Part shown: one piece after another, positions 60,723 through 64,000 of the stretch
How the letters are laid out: every line of letters begins with the position of its first letter
Numbering within the stretch: the stretch's first letter is position 1
Source of the DNA: CAYFMP01 sp964344215
Lineage (GTDB): Bacteria > Pseudomonadota > Alphaproteobacteria > Rhodospirillales > Casp-alpha2
Direction of reading: 5' to 3'
DNA: 64,000 bases
NCBI GenBank assembly: GCA_964344215.1
Contig: CAYFMP010000011.1
Location: forward strand, 5,458 to 69,457
Made by a program: the position numbers and the translations under genes
The notes under the pieces: generated by a model
What the model was told of the DNA's origin: nothing
Databases searched by the model: none
Seen by the model: the letters and a program-made list of their open reading frames with translations, nothing else

Positions 60723-61643
60723 CTACGCGACGACTCGCCCCGCAACGATGCCGGCCAATACGACCAAACCGAAATGACGGTTCGACTTGAATCTCGAGAG
60801 ACAGTTCTTCGGGTCGTCGATATCGAGTGTCCTGATCTGCCAGACAAGGTGTACCGCGGCTGCACCAAGCACCACGTAGAATGGCCAGTACAGGTCGGCC
60901 AATCGACCGGCGGTCCCCAGCAAGACGATGGCTAGGCTATAGAATGCCGCCAGCCAGGGCTTGGTCCTATCGCCGAACTTGATCGCCGTCGACTTGATGC
61001 CAACGATGGCGTCGTCCTCCTTGTCCTGATGCGCATAGATGGTGTCGTAGCCCAGCGTCCATACGATTCCCGCCGTATAGAGAGCAACTGCCGCAGGTGC
61101 CAAATCACCGTGAACCACGGCCCATCCCATCAACGCCCCCCAATTGAACGTGAGGCCAAGAAAAAACTGCGGCCAGTAAGTGATCCGTTTCATGAAAGGA
61201 TAGACGGCGACAAGCCCAAGGGAAGACATGCCGAGCACGATCGAAAAGGTGTTGAACTGCATAAGAACCAGCAATCCCAACGTCAATTGCAGTCCCAGAA
61301 ACGCAAGAGCCTGCCATACGCTGATTTCGCCGCTGGGTATCGGACGCTGGGCGGTTCGGGCAACCCGCGCATCGAACTCCCGGTCCGCCAGATCGTTCAC
61401 GGTACAACCAGCACCGCGCATGACCAGAGAGCCGAAGGCGAACAACAAAAGATACCACGGATCGGGCCAGCTATTGCTGGCCAGGGAAAGCCCCCACCAG
61501 CACGGTAACAACAGCAACCACGTCCCGATCGGACGGTCCATGCGGGCCAGGCGTAGATACGGACGCAGGGCACTTGGCGCCGATCGGTCGATCCAACTGG
61601 TTTCGGCGATATCGCTGGCGTCGTGGGGAACGGCTTCGGGCAT
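60723..61643 (-). CDS. ubiA: 4-hydroxybenzoate polyprenyltransferase
   Basis: 306 residues from MPEAVPHDASD (a GTG 9 nt earlier is possible). MRGAGCTVNDLADREFDARV is the first Asp-rich motif and YDTIYAHQDKEDD the second; about eight helices. RPIPSGEIS is also typical. Prenylates 4-hydroxybenzoate in the inner membrane for ubiquinone; works before UbiD, whose gene is 3.4 kb away. Confidence 0.94.
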   Translation of the reverse strand: MPEAVPHDASDIAETSWIDRSAPSALRPYLRLARMDRPIGTWLLLLPCWWGLSLASNSWPDPWYLLLFAFGSLVMRGAGCTVNDLADREFDARVARTAQRPIPSGEISVWQALAFLGLQLTLGLLVLMQFNTFSIVLGMSSLGLVAVYPFMKRITYWPQFFLGLTFNWGALMGWAVVHGDLAPAAVALYTAGIVWTLGYDTIYAHQDKEDDAIVGIKSTAIKFGDRTKPWLAAFYSLAIVLLGTAGRLADLYWPFYVVLGAAAVHLVWQIRTLDIDDPKNCLSRFKSNRHFGLVVLAGIVAGRVVA

Positions 61644-61747
61644 GGATGCCACTATACTCCGCAAGCTTGCCCTATCGCCACAGCTTGCCCATCGGAGGGG
61701 CTATTCTATGATAAGTCCCCATCAAGAGCCCGGGCAAGAGACACCCC

Positions 61748-62512
61748 ATGCCGCGTAGCGAACCAAGGCTGTTTACCGACAACCCGCTCGGCCCGGAGAT
61801 ATTGGTCAAACTCGACAAGGGGCAAGCCCACTATATCGCTCACGTCATGCGTCTTCGTGCGGGAGATCAACTGACACTCTTCAACGGCCGCGACGGCGAA
61901 TGGTTGGCCTCCGTGGCGACGGTCTCGAAGAAGGGCTGTACAGTTCGTATCGAAAGCCGACTTCGGCTTCAGGAGCCGGCGCCGGATCTTTGGCTTGCTT
62001 TCGCGCCGGTAAAGAAGGACGGAACCGGGTTTATCGTCGAGAAAGCGACGGAACTGGGGGTCTCCCGTCTCTGTCCCGTGTTCACCAAGTTTACCATGAG
62101 TAGACGCTTCAACAGCGAACGCCACATTGTTAGCGCCATCGAGGCTTCCGAACAATGCGGCAGACTAGACGTTCCTGTGATTGACAATCCCGTTCCCCTG
62201 GAAGACTTGTTGGCGAACTGGCCGGAACACCGGTCCCTTTGGGTGGCGGACGAAAACGGCGCCGGCCTGCCTATCGCGGACGCCCTCGACCGACTCGATT
62301 GGCCGGACAACGTGGGAACAAGACCGCATGGCTTTTTGATCGGTCCGGAAGGGGGGCTCGCCGATGACGAACGGGAACAGATACAAGGCTATGAATTCAT
62401 TACTTTGATCGACCTCGGACCTCGTATACTTCGGGCGGAAACCGCAGCCGTATCGGTCTTGGCCTGTTGGCAGGCATTGACCGGCGATTGGCGAGGACTA
62501 TCTCAGCCTTAG
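61748..62512 (+). CDS. rsmE: 16S rRNA (uracil1498-N3)-methyltransferase
   Basis: 254 residues. N-terminal PUA-like part (HYIAHVMRLRAGDQLTLFNG) and SPOUT domain with GFLIGPEGGL and LGPRILRAETA, the knot that binds SAM. FIVEKATELGV is also characteristic. Methylates U1498 of the small subunit rRNA. Divergent from ubiA and 34 nt upstream of gshA. Confidence 0.94.
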   Translation: MPRSEPRLFTDNPLGPEILVKLDKGQAHYIAHVMRLRAGDQLTLFNGRDGEWLASVATVSKKGCTVRIESRLRLQEPAPDLWLAFAPVKKDGTGFIVEKATELGVSRLCPVFTKFTMSRRFNSERHIVSAIEASEQCGRLDVPVIDNPVPLEDLLANWPEHRSLWVADENGAGLPIADALDRLDWPDNVGTRPHGFLIGPEGGLADDEREQIQGYEFITLIDLGPRILRAETAAVSVLACWQALTGDWRGLSQP

Positions 62513-62546
62513 CATCGATTGCGCCACTCCCAATTGAGGAAGCCCG

Positions 62547-63914
62547 ATGGCCCTAGATCAACTCACCGATGACGCGCCGATCATCGACAAAGAGCCCCTC
62601 ATCGAATACTTGGAGGCTGGATGCAAACCGCCGGAAGCTTGGCGGATCGGTACCGAACACGAAAAATTCGCCTACCATCTCAATGATCTTCAACCTCTCG
62701 ACTACGAAGGGAAGAGCGGCATTCGCGCCCTGTTAATTGGTCTCGAGCGCTTCGAGTGGGAGCCGGTTCTCGAATCTGGGAACCCGATCGCGCTGAGAAA
62801 GTCCGATGGCAGTTTCATTAGCCTGGAGCCGGCTGGACAGTTGGAGCTTTCCGGTGCGCCCGTCGAAAACATCCACCAGACCTGCGGGGAAGTTACCGGC
62901 CATCTTCAGCAGGTCAAGGCGATAGCCAGTGAACTGGGCATCGGTTTCATCGGGTTGGGGTACCGGCCCAACGGTTCGACCAAAGACGCGCCCTGGATGC
63001 CGAAAGGCCGCTACAAGATCATGCGCGAGTACATGCCAAAGAAGGGCAAACTCGGTCTCGACATGATGAAGTCGACGTGCACGGTTCAGGTCAACTTGGA
63101 TTTCGATTCCGAATCCACCATGGTCCGGATGTTCCGCGCCGCGCTCGCCCTGCAACCGATTGCGACGGCGCTGTGGGCGAATTCACCCTTCAAGGAAGGG
63201 GAACTGACCGGGTTCCTGTCGTACCGAAGCCATATCTGGACGGATACGGACCCGGACCGGTGCGGAACGCTTCCGTTCGTGTTCGAAGACGGGTTCGGGT
63301 TCGAACGATATGTCGATTACATGCTCGACGTACCGATGTATTTCGTCTATCGCGACGGCACTTACGTCGATGCTTCAGGTCAATCTTTCCGGGATTTCAT
63401 GGCCGGCAAGCTTCCGGCCCTGCCCGGCGAGCATCCGAAGATCGGCGATTGGATCGATCATTTGAGCACGGCTTTTCCCGAGGTCCGCTTGAAGCAGTTC
63501 CTGGAGATGCGCGGCGCCGACGGCGGCCCGTGGGCCCGGCTTTGTGCGCTGCCGGCTTTCTGGGTGGGCCTCCTCTACGATCGCGAATCCCGTGATGCGG
63601 CCTGGGAGATGGTGAAGGACTGGACGCCGGAAGAGCGTGAAACCATGCGCACTGAGGTTCCTCGGACCGCCCTCAAGACACCGTTTCGCAATCACACGGT
63701 GCGTGAGATCGCCTTGGATGCGTTGCAGTTGGCTCACGATGGCCTTCGCCGACGGGCTTGCTTCGACAGTCTGGGCATGGACGAAACCCATTTCCTGAAA
63801 CCGTTGTTTCAGATCGCCGAAGCCGGTTACACGCCAGCCGAGGATCTTATCGCCGCCTATGAGCACAGGTGGCGGCATTCCGTCGAACCCGTATTCCAGG
63901 AATACGCCTATTGA
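62547..63914 (+). CDS. gshA: Glutamate-cysteine ligase (alphaproteobacterial/plant type)
   Basis: 455 residues. WRIGTEHEKFAY is the conserved start of the GCS2/plant-type class, then SLEPAGQLELSGAP, GLDMMKSTCTVQVNLDF and YRSHIWTDTDPDR. Makes gamma-glutamylcysteine, the first step to glutathione. Probably co-transcribed with rsmE. Complete within the window. Confidence 0.94.
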   Translation: MALDQLTDDAPIIDKEPLIEYLEAGCKPPEAWRIGTEHEKFAYHLNDLQPLDYEGKSGIRALLIGLERFEWEPVLESGNPIALRKSDGSFISLEPAGQLELSGAPVENIHQTCGEVTGHLQQVKAIASELGIGFIGLGYRPNGSTKDAPWMPKGRYKIMREYMPKKGKLGLDMMKSTCTVQVNLDFDSESTMVRMFRAALALQPIATALWANSPFKEGELTGFLSYRSHIWTDTDPDRCGTLPFVFEDGFGFERYVDYMLDVPMYFVYRDGTYVDASGQSFRDFMAGKLPALPGEHPKIGDWIDHLSTAFPEVRLKQFLEMRGADGGPWARLCALPAFWVGLLYDRESRDAAWEMVKDWTPEERETMRTEVPRTALKTPFRNHTVREIALDALQLAHDGLRRRACFDSLGMDETHFLKPLFQIAEAGYTPAEDLIAAYEHRWRHSVEPVFQEYAY

Positions 63915-64000
63915 TGGAGAAGCCTAGAGCGGTTCACGTCGGTACGGAATCGCTGAGACGCGCTCTCCGGTCTCCTGGCAAGGAGCGGCTCGTGCGGCGA

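Overview
The window looks like an alphaproteobacterial chromosome, probably Rhodospirillales-like. The GC content is high, and the GcrA cell-cycle regulator, a class I lysyl-tRNA synthetase, an alphaproteobacterial-type glutamate-cysteine ligase, UbiA/UbiD and a B12-dependent methylmalonyl-CoA mutase all fit. A run of 10 Ns at 3200-3209 shows this is a scaffolded draft assembly.

Layout. (1) 1-14.3 kb is catabolic and transport: the start of an HtrA-like protease, a PLP desulfhydrase/sulfo-lyase-like enzyme, an alpha/beta hydrolase, then minus-strand HIBADH-like dehydrogenase, enolase-superfamily dehydratase and Fe-alcohol dehydrogenase genes. These lie divergent to a peptide-type ABC transporter that is followed by an acyl-CoA-synthetase-like ligase and an SDR dehydrogenase. 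(2) 14.5-21.0 kb is housekeeping: tRNA-Arg(CCU), a PagL-like lipid A deacylase, prolyl aminopeptidase, YtoQ, a Nudix protein, an ACT-like protein, GcrA and methylmalonyl-CoA mutase, closed by a strong hairpin. (3) 21.1-48.4 kb is a minus-strand, T7/podovirus-like late-gene block. In transcription order it encodes two conserved leader genes, portal, scaffold, an internal-virion-like protein, capsid, tail tubes A and B, a second internal-virion-like protein, spanin-like protein, SleB hydrolase, holin, large terminase, tail fibre, and finally a CXXX-repeat Cys-rich peptide with two radical SAM enzymes. I see no integrase, polymerase, helicase or other replication gene. (4) 48.6-51.8 kb returns to chromosomal genes: an S24 repressor-like regulator, a BCAT-like aminotransferase and LysK. 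(5) 51.9-55.7 kb is a second accessory patch with a lysozyme/peptidoglycan-binding protein, divergent secreted proteins and a truncated paralogue. (6) 55.8-64 kb is core: UbiD, GAF/HD-GYP, UbiA, RsmE and GshA.

Three things stand out. First, the phage tail-fibre gene is translationally coupled to a 79-residue protein with 17 cysteines, nearly all four residues apart, followed by a Cys-free 274-residue protein, a radical SAM enzyme and a radical SAM/SPASM enzyme. This is a RiPP-like modification cassette in a virion operon. Second, a family of large proteins with variable N-termini and a conserved C-terminal peptidoglycan-binding part recurs. Each intact copy is divergent from exported or membrane proteins that could be immunity proteins, and orphan fragments and nonsense-mutated copies lie nearby. 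Third, an almost identical promoter + 22-nt box + intrinsic terminator leader occurs 8 kb apart, upstream of the portal operon and of the truncated effector-like gene. This suggests shared attenuation or antitermination control.

Several accessory genes are decaying, with in-frame TAG and TAA codons and orphan 3' ends, while the morphogenesis genes look intact. The block could therefore be a defective prophage or a domesticated particle such as a gene-transfer-agent-like element.
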